Source: a bacterium | GTDB taxonomy: Bacteria > UBP6 > UBA1177 > JAKLFG01 | Assembly: GCA_022711315.1 (NCBI GenBank) | Contig: JAKLFG010000018.1 | Span: forward strand, 1-42,999 | Direction of reading: 5' to 3' | DNA length: 42,999 nt | Shown: piece after piece, positions 8,014 through 16,168 of the stretch | Layout of the letters: each line of letters starts with the position of its first letter | Position numbering within the stretch: the stretch's first letter is position 1 | Translations under genes and position numbers: made by a program | Notes under the pieces: model-generated | What the model was told of the DNA's origin: nothing | Seen by the model: the letters and a program-made list of their open reading frames with translations, nothing else | Databases searched by the model: none

Positions 8014-8712
8014 ATGGAAAAAGGGAAGGTATTCATCGCGCTCGATGTCGCCGACCGCCGGGAGGCGCTCGCCATCGTCGCCGAACTCAAGGGGTTCGGC
8101 GCCGGCTGGAAGATCGGGAAACAACTCTTCACGCAGGAGGGTCCCGCGCTCGTCAAAGAGATAGTGGCGATGGGCGAGGATGTGTTCCTCGACCTCAAAT
8201 ATCACGATATCCCCAACACCGTGGCACAGGCCGGACTTGCCGCCGCGAAACTCGGGGTAAAGTTGTTCAATGTCCACGCCGCCGGAGGCCGCGCGATGAT
8301 GGCCGAGACCCGGAAGGCGCTCGATACCCTGCCCGACCGGCCGCTCGTGCTCGCCGTCACGGTGCTCACGAGTCTCTCGGCCGAGGATCTCGCCGAGGTC
8401 GGGTACCACGCCACGCCGGCCCAGCAGGTGGCGCGGTTCGCGAAACTGGCCGAGGAGGCGGGGATGGACGGCGTGGTCGCTTCGCCGCTCGAGATAGAGA
8501 TCATCCGCAGCGTGACGAGACCATCGTTCAAGATACTCACCCCCGGCATACGGCCCGCGGGCGGCTTGAAGGACGACCAGAAACGGATAGCGACCCCTGC
8601 GGCGGCTATCGCGGCGGGTGCCGACTATCTTGTCATCGGGCGGCCCGTCACGCAGGCCCCCGACCGGAAGAAGGCGTTCTGGGAGATTTTGGATGAGATA
8701 AGGAATGGGTAA
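8014..8712 (+). CDS. pyrF: Orotidine 5'-phosphate decarboxylase
   Basis: This 232-residue enzyme converts OMP to UMP, the last step of de novo pyrimidine synthesis. The substrate and catalytic residues of the bacterial family are visible: FIALDVAD (D11), GWKIGKQLF (K33), the FLDLKYHDIPNT signature (D60, K62, D65) and the phosphate-binding GIRPAGG and GADYLVIGRP near the C-terminus. Length is normal. The start is supported by GAGGAAG eight bases upstream. It heads a forward run with rlmB and rnc, but an intergenic palindrome separates it from rlmB. Confidence 0.95.
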   Translation: MEKGKVFIALDVADRREALAIVAELKGFGAGWKIGKQLFTQEGPALVKEIVAMGEDVFLDLKYHDIPNTVAQAGLAAAKLGVKLFNVHAAGGRAMMAETRKALDTLPDRPLVLAVTVLTSLSAEDLAEVGYHATPAQQVARFAKLAEEAGMDGVVASPLEIEIIRSVTRPSFKILTPGIRPAGGLKDDQKRIATPAAAIAAGADYLVIGRPVTQAPDRKKAFWEILDEIRNG

Positions 8713-8719
8713 CAGAAAA

Positions 8720-8804
8720 CCCTCACCTTTATCCTCTCCCTCGACAGGGATAGGAAATACCGAACAGTCCTTCGCCCTGTGGAGGGAGAAGGTCGGGATG
8801 AGGG
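8720..8804. repeat. REP-like intergenic imperfect palindrome
   Basis: A left arm (8720-8742, beginning CCCTCACC and ending CTCTCCCTC) pairs with a right arm (8782-8804, beginning GAGGGAGAA and ending GATGAGGG), matching at 17 of 23 positions with a 39-base centre. This resembles the widespread CCCTC...GAGGG REP-type elements of bacterial intergenic regions. It may form a transcript hairpin between pyrF and rlmB. Confidence 0.65.
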
Positions 8805-8823
8805 TGTTCCGGTGGGGCAGACC

Positions 8824-9561
8824 ATGAGCAGTCCCCGCTGGGAATATGTGTACGGCATCAACCCCTGCTTCGAGGTGTTGCGGGGCGGACGGCGGAAGGT
8901 CCACGAGGCCTTCATCGCCGACACCTCCGGCGACAACCCGCGCATCAAGAAACTGATCCGTTACCTCGGCGACAAGGGGATCGTCGTAACGCCGGTGGGG
9001 CGCGACCGGTTGTTCCAACTGTCGAAGTCGACCGAACATCAGGGGGCGGTCCTCCGCTGTGCGCCCTACCCCTATGCCGAACTCGACGAGGTCTTTGCCG
9101 CCGACAAGATGCTCCTGCTCGATAATGTGGAGGACCCGCACAATGTCGGCGCGATACTGCGGAGCGCCGAGATATTCGGGTTCCATGACATCCTTCTGCC
9201 GCTCAAGGGGGTCCCCGAGATATACCCCTCCATCGTCAAGGTGAGCGCCGGGGCGACCGAACACCTGCGCATCGTCCGCAGCGGTAACGCCAACGCCTAT
9301 GTCAAAAAGGCGAAGAGCGAAGGGCGGACGGTCGTCGCGCTCGACGAGGAAGGGGCCGTCGACCTGCGCGAAGCGGTAGAACAGCGGCGCGGACCACTCC
9401 TGCTCGTCATCGGCGGCGAGGGAAAGAGCGTCGGGCAGTTCATCCTCATGAACGCCGATATCGTCGCGAAGATACCGCAGTCGGGACGGATCAATTCGCT
9501 GAACGCATCGGTCGCCGCCGGTATCGCAATGTATGCCTTCGGAGCGGACCATGGCGCTTGA
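8824..9561 (+). CDS. rlmB: 23S rRNA (guanosine-2'-O)-methyltransferase, TrmH/SpoU family (RlmB-like)
   Basis: This 245-residue SPOUT methyltransferase has the substrate-binding N-terminal domain (YVYGINPCFEVLRGG) and the three SpoU motifs: LDNVEDPHNVGAILRSAEIF, LLLVIGGEGKSVG and the knot motif IPQSGRINSLNASVAAGIA. It transfers a methyl group from SAM to a ribose 2'-OH; RlmB modifies G2251 of 23S rRNA, though other TrmH-like targets cannot be excluded. The ATG at 8824 gives the family-standard length. An in-frame ATG at 8779 would place the start inside the palindromic repeat. Its end overlaps the start of rnc by 11 bases. Confidence 0.9.
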   Translation: MSSPRWEYVYGINPCFEVLRGGRRKVHEAFIADTSGDNPRIKKLIRYLGDKGIVVTPVGRDRLFQLSKSTEHQGAVLRCAPYPYAELDEVFAADKMLLLDNVEDPHNVGAILRSAEIFGFHDILLPLKGVPEIYPSIVKVSAGATEHLRIVRSGNANAYVKKAKSEGRTVVALDEEGAVDLREAVEQRRGPLLLVIGGEGKSVGQFILMNADIVAKIPQSGRINSLNASVAAGIAMYAFGADHGA

Positions 9562-10261
9562 CGCACGGCTGGTGAAGGAACTCGAAGCGGCGCTCGACTG
9601 CCGGTTCACCGACAGGGACCTCCTTGAGCAGGCCTTCGTCCACCCCTCGCTCGACACGGCGGGAAGCGCGAACTATCAGCGGCTCGAATTCCTCGGTGAC
9701 GAGGTGGCGGGACTCGCCGTTTCGACGCTCCTGTACCGGCGCTTTCCCGACGCGGAGGAGGGGCAGCTCTCCCGCGCCCGCGCCTATCTCACCAACGAAG
9801 GTTCGTTCGCCGACATCGCCCGGACCCTCGGACTCGGCGAACTGCTGATACTCGGCAAGGGAGAGGAGAAGACTGCCGGCCGCGAGAAGGACTCCATCCT
9901 CGCCGATGTGTTCGAATCGCTCATGGCGGTGATATTCCTTTCGAACGGATGGGAAACGGCGCTGAAGGTCGCCGAGCGGATATTCATCCCGCGGTTCGGG
10001 GCCGCCACGGAGGTCGAAGGGCTGCTCCGCCATATCGATCAGGACCACAAAAGCCACCTGCAGGAACTTGCGCAGGAGGCCGGCCAGCCGCTCCCGTCGT
10101 ACACGCTGGCCGGCAAGCAGGGGCCCGACCACGAGAGTCTTTTCACCGTCGAATGCCGCGCGCTCGGGCTGACGGCGGAAGGGACCGGCCGCAACCGCAA
10201 GGCGGCCGAACAGGAAGCGGCCCGCCACCTGCTCGCCCTGCTGAAGGAACGGGACCGATGA
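9551..10261 (+). CDS. rnc: Ribonuclease III
   Basis: This 236-residue double-strand-specific endonuclease processes rRNA precursors and structured mRNAs. The RNase III signature YQRLEFLGDEVAGL is near residue 40, the second acidic motif DVFESLMAVIF is near 118, and the C-terminal double-stranded RNA-binding domain spans about 160-232 (NRKAAEQEAARHLL helix). The ATG at 9551 has GGAG at 9541-9544; an earlier in-frame ATG at 9533 lacks one and adds six residues. The start lies inside the end of rlmB, so the two are probably translationally coupled. Confidence 0.93.
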   Translation: MALDARLVKELEAALDCRFTDRDLLEQAFVHPSLDTAGSANYQRLEFLGDEVAGLAVSTLLYRRFPDAEEGQLSRARAYLTNEGSFADIARTLGLGELLILGKGEEKTAGREKDSILADVFESLMAVIFLSNGWETALKVAERIFIPRFGAATEVEGLLRHIDQDHKSHLQELAQEAGQPLPSYTLAGKQGPDHESLFTVECRALGLTAEGTGRNRKAAEQEAARHLLALLKERDR

Positions 10262-10283
10262 CAACCACCACCGGAGGAACACC

Positions 10284-10571
10284 ATGCCGCAACTGAGGAT
10301 AGAGCACCGGACCGAAAGAAAGAAAGAGGATATCTGGCAATGGGTGGAGGAACACATCGAGCGGGAACTTTGCGCCAAGGTGCCGCGCGAGGAGTTCCGG
10401 GTCACCGAATCGGCACGCGACTGCGCCTTCACCGTGCAGGGGAAGAATGTCGTCGCGCAGGTGCAGGTGAGCGACAACCTGCTCGCGATAGAACTCAAGA
10501 TACCCATCCTTTTCGTCCCGTTCCAATCGCGGATAGAGGCGGGCATCCGCTCGGCGCTCCAAGCGTTGTAA
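10284..10571 (+). CDS. Polyhydroxyalkanoate granule-region family small protein
   Basis: This 95-residue protein has the layout of the PHA_gran_rgn family (PF09650). It opens with LRIEHRTERKKEDIWQWVEEHI, followed by a short beta-sheet with the D-x-AFTVQGKNV turn and the IPILFVPFQSRIEAGIRSAL ending. There are no catalytic motifs, signal peptide or membrane helix. The family occurs with polyester granules in some bacteria but also elsewhere, and no PHA gene is in this window, so its role is unknown. GGAGGAACACC precedes the ATG, and its stop directly abuts the yigZ start. Confidence 0.7.
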   Translation: MPQLRIEHRTERKKEDIWQWVEEHIERELCAKVPREEFRVTESARDCAFTVQGKNVVAQVQVSDNLLAIELKIPILFVPFQSRIEAGIRSALQAL

Positions 10572-11183
10572 ATGGAAGATTCCTTTCTCACGATAGCGAC
10601 CGCCGCCGGCCCGTTCGAGATAAAGGAAAAAGGGTCACGGTTCCTCTCCTTCGTGACGCCTGTTGTTTCGGAGGGGGAGGCGCTTTCCTTCGTTTCGGCT
10701 TTGCGCAAACGGTACCATGACGCCACCCATGTCTGCTGGGCCTACCGGCTCGGAGACGGCGAAGAGCGCGCGTCGCGGTACAGCGACGACGGCGAACCGT
10801 CGGGCTCGGCGGGACTCCCGTTGTATCAGGAACTCGCACGCCGGGAACTTTTCAATGTCGCCTGCGCCGTCGTACGCTATTTCGGCGGGGTGAAACTGGG
10901 GACCGGCGGGCTCTGCCGGGCCTACGGCGCGGCGGCGCGTCTGGCGCTCGATGAGACCCCGCCCCGCACCGAAACGGTCACCGTGACGGTCGCCGTGACG
11001 GCGCCGTTCGACCTGCTGGGCGCGGTGCTTCATGTCGTGAAAAAATATCCGGGGGCATCGGTGTCGGCGCCCGCATACCGTGAGGAGGGGGTCGTCGTCG
11101 AGGCGCGGATCCCCCGGTCGAAGGCGGGTGCTTTCAAGGCCGAACTGGTCGAACGGAGCGGCGGTCGCGTTACTTCTGCCTGA
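10572..11183 (+). CDS. yigZ: YigZ/IMPACT family protein
   Basis: This 203-residue protein contains the UPF0029/IMPACT N-terminal domain: HATHVCWAYRLGD (near residues 51-60), then the core YSDDGEPSGSAGLPLYQ and VRYFGGVKLGTGGLCRAYG. A C-terminal ferredoxin-like domain follows (about 135-203). The bacterial family is conserved but its biochemical role is not settled; eukaryotic IMPACT acts on translational control. It is last in the rlmB-rnc run. Its 3' end overlaps the 3' end of the convergent PLD gene by 14 bases. Confidence 0.9.
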   Translation: MEDSFLTIATAAGPFEIKEKGSRFLSFVTPVVSEGEALSFVSALRKRYHDATHVCWAYRLGDGEERASRYSDDGEPSGSAGLPLYQELARRELFNVACAVVRYFGGVKLGTGGLCRAYGAAARLALDETPPRTETVTVTVAVTAPFDLLGAVLHVVKKYPGASVSAPAYREEGVVVEARIPRSKAGAFKAELVERSGGRVTSA

Positions 11184-12321
11184 CCGAGGCCGGCGGTACC
11201 GCCTGCAGGATATCCTCAAAATACGACGAGAACGCCGCGCCGATCTCGCGGTCCCTGCTCAGGAACAAGACCTCGCGGTTGCGGTAACAACCCGCCTTGG
11301 TCCAGTTCATCGAACCGAAGACCGTCGCGGCGCCGCCATCCACGACGGCGAATTTATGATGGAAGTTCATCGGTTCGCCGCGTCCGTCGAGCAGGTGGTC
11401 GAACAGCACCGTTGCGCCGAGACTCTCGAGATACCGGGCGGCCCGCGCGTTCACCGCCGCCTCTCCCGGTTCACCCGACCAGTCGTCCACGATAAAACGG
11501 GCTTTTTTCCCTTTTTTGAGCAGTTTTTTCACGCCGGTGAGCGGTGGGATGCCGAGCGTGAGCGTGTACATCGCGACATCGAGGCCGGAGCGGGCCGAGA
11601 GGATATCCTCCTTTGCCGCGCGACACCCCGTGCCGGGGAGGAAATAGATCGTACCGAACTCGACGCGGCACCCCTTCTCGCACCGCTTCTCTATCCGCAT
11701 CTCTTTGAGCGCATCGAACTCCTCGGTAAGCAGGGCGGCGAGTTTCGGCGCGTCGGAAAAGAGGATGGCGGCGTTCTTCGACTGGCCGCCCGAGAGGTTG
11801 CGCGAGGAAAGGAACACCGTCCGCCCGTCGGCCACGACGAACTTCTCGTGCAGTATCCCCTTCGGCGGATGGAACTCGGTGAGAGGGAACGACGGCCGGC
11901 GCTTGAACTGACTGCGGCCCGCGACGACCTTGACCTCGACACCGCGCGCCGCGGCCCGTTCGATCGCGGCGATGGCGGGACAGGCCTCCGCGGTGTAGGT
12001 GACCGCCCGGAGGCGCGACCCCGCGGCGTCGATCAGCGCGACGAGCGCCGGTTCCACGGCGTCATCGAACAGCAACTCGCCGCCGTCGAAATCATAGCGC
12101 TCCCTGAGCGCGGCGGGAGAGGAGGCGGTATCGGGTTCGTCGCCCGGGGTTTCCTCCTCCGGGCCGGTCGCGTCCGCGGAGGGGAGCCGGACCACCTCCT
12201 CGATCGGGGGCGGCTCGGTGAGAATGAAAAAATAGAGGAAGAGACCCAACGAGAACAAAAGCAGGGTCTCGATCAGCGAGAGGAGGCGAGAAGGAAGCGA
12301 GCGGAACTTCGGTATCAGCAA
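11170..12321 (-). CDS. Membrane-anchored phospholipase D-like protein
   Basis: This 383-residue protein has an N-terminal membrane helix (about 13-35, LLSLIETLLLFSLGLFLYFF), an acidic Pro/Glu spacer, and two PLD half-sites. The first is LHEKFVVADGRTVFLSSRN and the second is HHKFAVVDGGAATVFGSMNW, each with the H-x-K and downstream Ser/Asn of the HKD motif. The family makes a phospho-His intermediate and includes phospholipases, cardiolipin synthases and nucleases; a single-helix anchor with two HKD sites also fits Nuc-like nucleases. The catalytic part probably faces the periplasm. Its start overlaps the DAHP synthase end by 7 bases, so they form an operon. Confidence 0.85.
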   Translation of the reverse strand: MLIPKFRSLPSRLLSLIETLLLFSLGLFLYFFILTEPPPIEEVVRLPSADATGPEEETPGDEPDTASSPAALRERYDFDGGELLFDDAVEPALVALIDAAGSRLRAVTYTAEACPAIAAIERAAARGVEVKVVAGRSQFKRRPSFPLTEFHPPKGILHEKFVVADGRTVFLSSRNLSGGQSKNAAILFSDAPKLAALLTEEFDALKEMRIEKRCEKGCRVEFGTIYFLPGTGCRAAKEDILSARSGLDVAMYTLTLGIPPLTGVKKLLKKGKKARFIVDDWSGEPGEAAVNARAARYLESLGATVLFDHLLDGRGEPMNFHHKFAVVDGGAATVFGSMNWTKAGCYRNREVLFLSRDREIGAAFSSYFEDILQAVPPASVRQK

Positions 12322-13325
12322 GAGGAACAGGAAAGGCAGGACAATGTCTTACCTATGCGGCCATGCAGCCGCGAGAACTCCTCGAAGGAGAGGGATTGGA
12401 ACCCGTCGGAAATGGCGTTCGACGGGTCGAAATGGACCTCGATGAGCAGGCCGTCGGCACCGAGCAGGGGAGCCGCCTCGCTGACCGCCGGGATGTAACG
12501 GGCGACCCCGACCCCGTGCGAGGGATCGAGCAGGACCGGCAGGTGCGAAAGATCTTTCATGACCGGTACCGCCGCGATGTTCACGGCGCTCCGGGTCACT
12601 TCGTCGAAAGAGAGTGAGCCGCGCTCGCAGAGGATGATGTTCTCGTTCCCTTCGAGCATGATGTGTTCGGCCGAGAGCAGGAGATCCTCCATGCGGGCCG
12701 CCGGCGCCCGTTTGAGCAGGACCGGTTTGCCGGAACGCCCGATCTCGCGGAGCAGGGGAAAATTGTACATGTTGCGGGCGCCGACCTGTATGACATCGAC
12801 CTGTTCGAGAAAATGGTCGAGACTGCGCAGGTCCACGATCTCGCTGACCGTTTTCAGCCCGTACCGGTTCGCGACCGTCCGCATGATCTGCAGTCCCTCG
12901 TCGCCCAATCCCTCGAAACTATACGGGGAGGAGCGCATCTTATAGGTGCCGCCGCGGATCAGTTTGACCCCGAGCCCCGACAGGAACGACGCGATGCGGT
13001 CGAAAGATTCCTCGCTCTCGACGCTGGAGGGGCCGGCGATGAACTGAAAGCCGTCGCCGATCTTGACGCCGTCGCCGAGATCGATGACCGTCCGCTGGCG
13101 GTATTCCTTGGTGACCATGTAGTAGGGCATGGAGATGCGCAGGACCTTCTCGACCCCGGGGACCGACCGGAAGCGGTTGATATCGCTCGAGGTCAGATCT
13201 CCCACGACCGGGATAACGGTGTATTTGACCCCTTCGAGGACATTGAACTGGAACCCGCCGGCCATGAGTCGATGCCGTATCTCTTCGCTGGTCCCCTTGC
13301 TTTCGCGTTTCAGGACAATGATCAT
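12315..13325 (-). CDS. aroF: DAHP synthase, type I-beta, with substituted metal-site residue
   Basis: This 336-residue protein matches 3-deoxy-7-phosphoheptulonate synthases of the AroA(G) class, which condense PEP and erythrose-4-phosphate in the first step of the shikimate pathway. An N-terminal ferredoxin-like regulatory domain (1-70) precedes the TIM barrel. The barrel shows FIAGPSSVES, RGGTYKMRSSPYSFEGLG, ENIILCERG, LDPSHGVG, LLIEVHFDP and ISDGFQSL. The His, Glu and Asp metal ligands are present. The normally invariant Cys of AGPCS is Ser100 here, and KPR reads KMR and KRG reads KRA. It may be a divergent or retuned enzyme, so activity should not be assumed. It has its own promoter, divergent from the purN operon. 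Confidence 0.82.
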   Translation of the reverse strand: MIIVLKRESKGTSEEIRHRLMAGGFQFNVLEGVKYTVIPVVGDLTSSDINRFRSVPGVEKVLRISMPYYMVTKEYRQRTVIDLGDGVKIGDGFQFIAGPSSVESEESFDRIASFLSGLGVKLIRGGTYKMRSSPYSFEGLGDEGLQIMRTVANRYGLKTVSEIVDLRSLDHFLEQVDVIQVGARNMYNFPLLREIGRSGKPVLLKRAPAARMEDLLLSAEHIMLEGNENIILCERGSLSFDEVTRSAVNIAAVPVMKDLSHLPVLLDPSHGVGVARYIPAVSEAAPLLGADGLLIEVHFDPSNAISDGFQSLSFEEFSRLHGRIGKTLSCLSCSSC

Positions 13326-13356
13326 GTTTCCCGGTCTCCGTGCCGTGACACGAAGG

Positions 13357-13384
13357 AGTATAACGCTCCGCCTAAAAATGACAA
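13357..13384 (-). promoter_or_regulatory. Promoter for the DAHP synthase/PLD operon
   Basis: On the reverse strand TTGTCA (13379-13384) and TATACT (13357-13362) are separated by 16 bases. The start codon is 31 bases downstream. Confidence 0.6.
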
Positions 13385-13390
13385 ATTTTA

Positions 13391-13418
13391 TTTACAAGGA
13401 AAGGCGACCTGCTATAAT
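13391..13418 (+). promoter_or_regulatory. Promoter for the exported protein-purN-sensor-ssb operon
   Basis: TTTACA and a perfect TATAAT are separated by 16 bases. It lies back-to-back with the DAHP synthase promoter. Confidence 0.65.
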
Positions 13419-13421
13419 CGC

Positions 13422-13435
13422 CACCCTGTAGGGTG
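13422..13435. promoter_or_regulatory. Inverted repeat at the predicted transcription start
   Basis: CACCCT-GT-AGGGTG has two perfect 6-base arms immediately after the -10 box, where a repressor or an early transcript hairpin could act. Confidence 0.4.
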
Positions 13436-13461
13436 CCCTTTCTTTTTTCCAGAGGTAGGGG

Positions 13462-14400
13462 ATGTTCCGCGCCTGTGTGCTCTTACTGGTTGTGCTGACG
13501 ACAGCGCCGCTGTTCGCGAAAAGCGACCATGCCGTCCTGAAACTCTGTTTCGAGAAGGAGGGCGCTCCGTTCCTGATATCGACCAAGGACCGCAAACTGG
13601 CCGAACAGGAACGGTTCCAGCAAGTCAAGGAATCGAATCTTTGGGCTCGCAAGATGCTGGTGCTTCTGGATCGCCAGAAGATATTCTCGTTCAAGCCGGC
13701 GAGCGATTCCTGCATCGTCATCTCGAAGATCCCGGCCGGCACCCATACCGTGGCGGTCGACTTCAAGGGCGCCTCGTATACCGCGCTGATGCCGAAGGGG
13801 GAGGTGACCAAGAAATTCAAGGCCGACCTGTTGTTCGAAGCGGTCCTTGCGGTCGAGGAGGGGCCGACGGCGCAGGTGGAGATATCGCAGGAACAGGCGC
13901 CGGTCTCGTTGTACCAGACGGTTGATAAGGACGCGGTGCCCGATTGCAAGGAGCGATGCACGATACCGGCCGAGGTACCCGTCTATTTCATGACGCGTGC
14001 CGAGGACGAAAAGGTCGAATGCCCCGTCCAGTTCGAACTGGTCGTGCCGCATGAACGGGAAAAGACGCTCAACTGCTACGATGCCGCCCGCATAACGGCG
14101 GATCTGCGTGCTTTGGTCAAGGCGAACAACATCAAGTGCCGCGCGAACCTCGAGTATGCCTTCTTCCGCGTGTACGGCGAAGGGTGCCTTGTCACCCTTC
14201 AACCCGACAAGAACGGTCTCCGGCCCCGTGACCCCGACATACGGCTCCTGCCGCTCGACAAACAGAAGGTCCGCTATTTCCTGCAGGTCAACGGCGGGGA
14301 GAAGAAGCAGTACCTGTTCGCCCCTTCGGACCGGAAGGGAGAGGTCATCGTCCCCAAGAGCGGAGACACCATATCCCTGATAGAGGTCCGTGAACCATGA
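13462..14400 (+). CDS. Exported protein of unknown function
   Basis: This 312-residue protein has a signal peptide (MFRACVLLLVVLTTAPLFA). I do not recognise a family. The N-terminal half includes GTHTVAVDFKGASYTALMPK, which looks like a small PEGA-like or carbohydrate-binding beta-domain. The C-terminal half has a Cys pair near DCKERC and ends with an extended beta-rich region. It is mostly soluble and probably periplasmic. It is first in an operon and its stop overlaps the purN start (ATGA), so it is expressed with purine synthesis and single-strand-binding genes without a visible functional link. Confidence 0.7.
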   Translation: MFRACVLLLVVLTTAPLFAKSDHAVLKLCFEKEGAPFLISTKDRKLAEQERFQQVKESNLWARKMLVLLDRQKIFSFKPASDSCIVISKIPAGTHTVAVDFKGASYTALMPKGEVTKKFKADLLFEAVLAVEEGPTAQVEISQEQAPVSLYQTVDKDAVPDCKERCTIPAEVPVYFMTRAEDEKVECPVQFELVVPHEREKTLNCYDAARITADLRALVKANNIKCRANLEYAFFRVYGEGCLVTLQPDKNGLRPRDPDIRLLPLDKQKVRYFLQVNGGEKKQYLFAPSDRKGEVIVPKSGDTISLIEVREP

Positions 14401-15017
14401 AGGTCGCGATACTCATCTCCGGCACCGGCACCAACATGGAGGCGGTGATACGGGCGTGGCAACAGGGCAAGTTGCCGGGCGTAGAGGATATCCCGATCGT
14501 TCTTTCCGATACCCCTGATGCGCCGGGGCTGGAAAAGGCCCGGCGGCTCGGGGTCGCGACCGCCGTCGTGGCGCGTCGGCCCAAGGAGCCGCGCGAGTCG
14601 CACGAGGAACGCCTGCTCGGCGCGCTCGCCCCGCACGGGGCCGGGCTGCTGGTCCTCGCCGGGTTCATGCGGGTCCTGTCGCCGTTCTTCCTTTCCCGCT
14701 TTCCCGGGCGGGTCATCAATATCCACCCGTCGCTACTCCCGGCGTTCCCCGGCATCGACGCCCAGAAGCAGGCGTATGACCACGGGGTAAAGATAACGGG
14801 ATGCACCGTGCATTTCGTGGACGAGACGCTCGACGGCGGGCCGATACTCCTGCAACGCGCCGTGGAACGAAAGGACGAGGACACGGCGGAGGATTTGCGC
14901 CTGCGCATACTGAAAGAGGAGCACGAACTTCTCAGCGAGGCGATAGCTATCGTGAGCGAAGGAAGATCCAGCATCGTCAACCGATATGTCAAAGTGGAGA
15001 GGAGCCATGAAAATTAA
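14397..15017 (+). CDS. purN: Phosphoribosylglycinamide formyltransferase
   Basis: This 206-residue enzyme uses 10-formyl-tetrahydrofolate to formylate GAR in purine synthesis. Visible are the N-terminal VAILISGTGTNMEA phosphate loop, INIHPSLLPAFPG (catalytic Asn and His), HGVKITGCTVHFVDE (second catalytic His and Asp) and GGPILLQRAV. Length is normal. The start overlaps the upstream stop by four bases. Its end overlaps the membrane sensor start by 11 bases, so all are likely translationally coupled. Confidence 0.95.
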   Translation: MKVAILISGTGTNMEAVIRAWQQGKLPGVEDIPIVLSDTPDAPGLEKARRLGVATAVVARRPKEPRESHEERLLGALAPHGAGLLVLAGFMRVLSPFFLSRFPGRVINIHPSLLPAFPGIDAQKQAYDHGVKITGCTVHFVDETLDGGPILLQRAVERKDEDTAEDLRLRILKEEHELLSEAIAIVSEGRSSIVNRYVKVERSHEN

Positions 15018-16164
15018 GATCATCCTGCTTTCGCTGATCTCGATCCTTCTGGTGTTCGGGGCGGCCTACCATCTGCTCGTGAACAGGACCGAACGGCAGT
15101 TGAAAAGCGCACTGGAGGAGAATGTGTCCCGCGCCACGGCGCTCTACAAGTACATCAACGCCGCCGAGACGCTCAATCGCATCCGGGAGGCGGAGGAGAT
15201 CGCCTCGCGCAAGGAGATGCTCGATGTGTTCGATCCGGCCGCGCTGAAGACTAATCGCGCCGAGGTGGAGCGGAATGTGCAGGTCGAACTTAATGTCATC
15301 AACAAGTTCGCCGATGATGCCGACATCCTCTTCGTGACCGACACCGAGGGCCTCGTGGTAGCGAAGAATCTCGACAACACGCTCAACGGGGTGAGTTTCA
15401 GGGAGAACCTGCTCATCAGCAACGCGATAGCGGGCAGGAGCGACGAGGACATCTTCGTCCTCCTCAACAAACTGGTGAAGGTCGTGTCGGTGCCGATCCG
15501 CAAGAACGGTCAGATCATCGGCACCTACAATTCCGCCAACATAATCGACTCGGAGATGGCCAAGGAGGATTTCAGCAACTTCGCCGAACGGGCGAGCGAG
15601 GAGAAGGGGGAGGCGCCGCTCCGTCTCGCCTTCGTGGCGAAAGGGAAGGTGCTCGGTTCGACCATGCCGCCCGACCTGCACGAGGCGCTCAAAAAATTCG
15701 TCGAGGGCGAACAGCAGATAGTGGAACAATCACTCAAGGAAGAGACGCGGCAACACGCCTTCATCCTTACGCTCGCCGGTGAGCGATACTATGCGAACAT
15801 CGCCGCGCACCAGCACCTCGGTCAGGAAAAACAGGTATGCTATCTTTTCATGAGTTCCATCGATCGTAATCTTGAAAAACTCCGCACAAGCGCCACCTAT
15901 TTCTCTTACATCGTCCTGATAATCGCGATCCTTTCCCTGCTTTTCGCCATCTTCATCGAAGAACAGGCCATGGCGCCGATAAATCGCTTCATGGAGGGCA
16001 TGATAGAACTCATCCACGGCAATCGCGCCTTCCGGTTCAACAACGAGGCCGAGGGGCTTGAGGGACAGTTGAACCAGAACGCCAACATGATGATCGCGGC
16101 GTTGCTGGGCGAGCGGCTTCCCGAAGAGAAGAGCGCGCCGGAGAAAAGAGGAAGGGAGGAGTAG
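15007..16164 (+). CDS. Membrane sensor with Cache-like extracytoplasmic domain and no output domain
   Basis: This 385-residue protein has a membrane helix at about residues 5-22, an extracytoplasmic domain of some 275 residues and a second helix near 303-323 (FSYIVLIIAILSLLFAIFIE). The outer domain is Cache-like: a long first helix, then ILFVTDTEGLVVAKN and IRKNGQIIGTYNSANIIDS. The cytoplasmic remainder is about 60 residues and HAMP-like (APINRFMEGMIELIHGN). No kinase, methyl-accepting, GGDEF or other output domain follows, so it may signal through a partner. The ATG at 15007 has GAGAGGAG before it; an upstream in-frame start at 14986 adds seven residues without one. Confidence 0.8.
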   Translation: MKIKIILLSLISILLVFGAAYHLLVNRTERQLKSALEENVSRATALYKYINAAETLNRIREAEEIASRKEMLDVFDPAALKTNRAEVERNVQVELNVINKFADDADILFVTDTEGLVVAKNLDNTLNGVSFRENLLISNAIAGRSDEDIFVLLNKLVKVVSVPIRKNGQIIGTYNSANIIDSEMAKEDFSNFAERASEEKGEAPLRLAFVAKGKVLGSTMPPDLHEALKKFVEGEQQIVEQSLKEETRQHAFILTLAGERYYANIAAHQHLGQEKQVCYLFMSSIDRNLEKLRTSATYFSYIVLIIAILSLLFAIFIEEQAMAPINRFMEGMIELIHGNRAFRFNNEAEGLEGQLNQNANMMIAALLGERLPEEKSAPEKRGREE

Positions 16165-16168
16165 ACAG

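Noticed and set aside
8779-8823. Earlier start for rlmB
   Set aside because: It lies in the REP-like palindrome and adds 15 residues not typical of the family.
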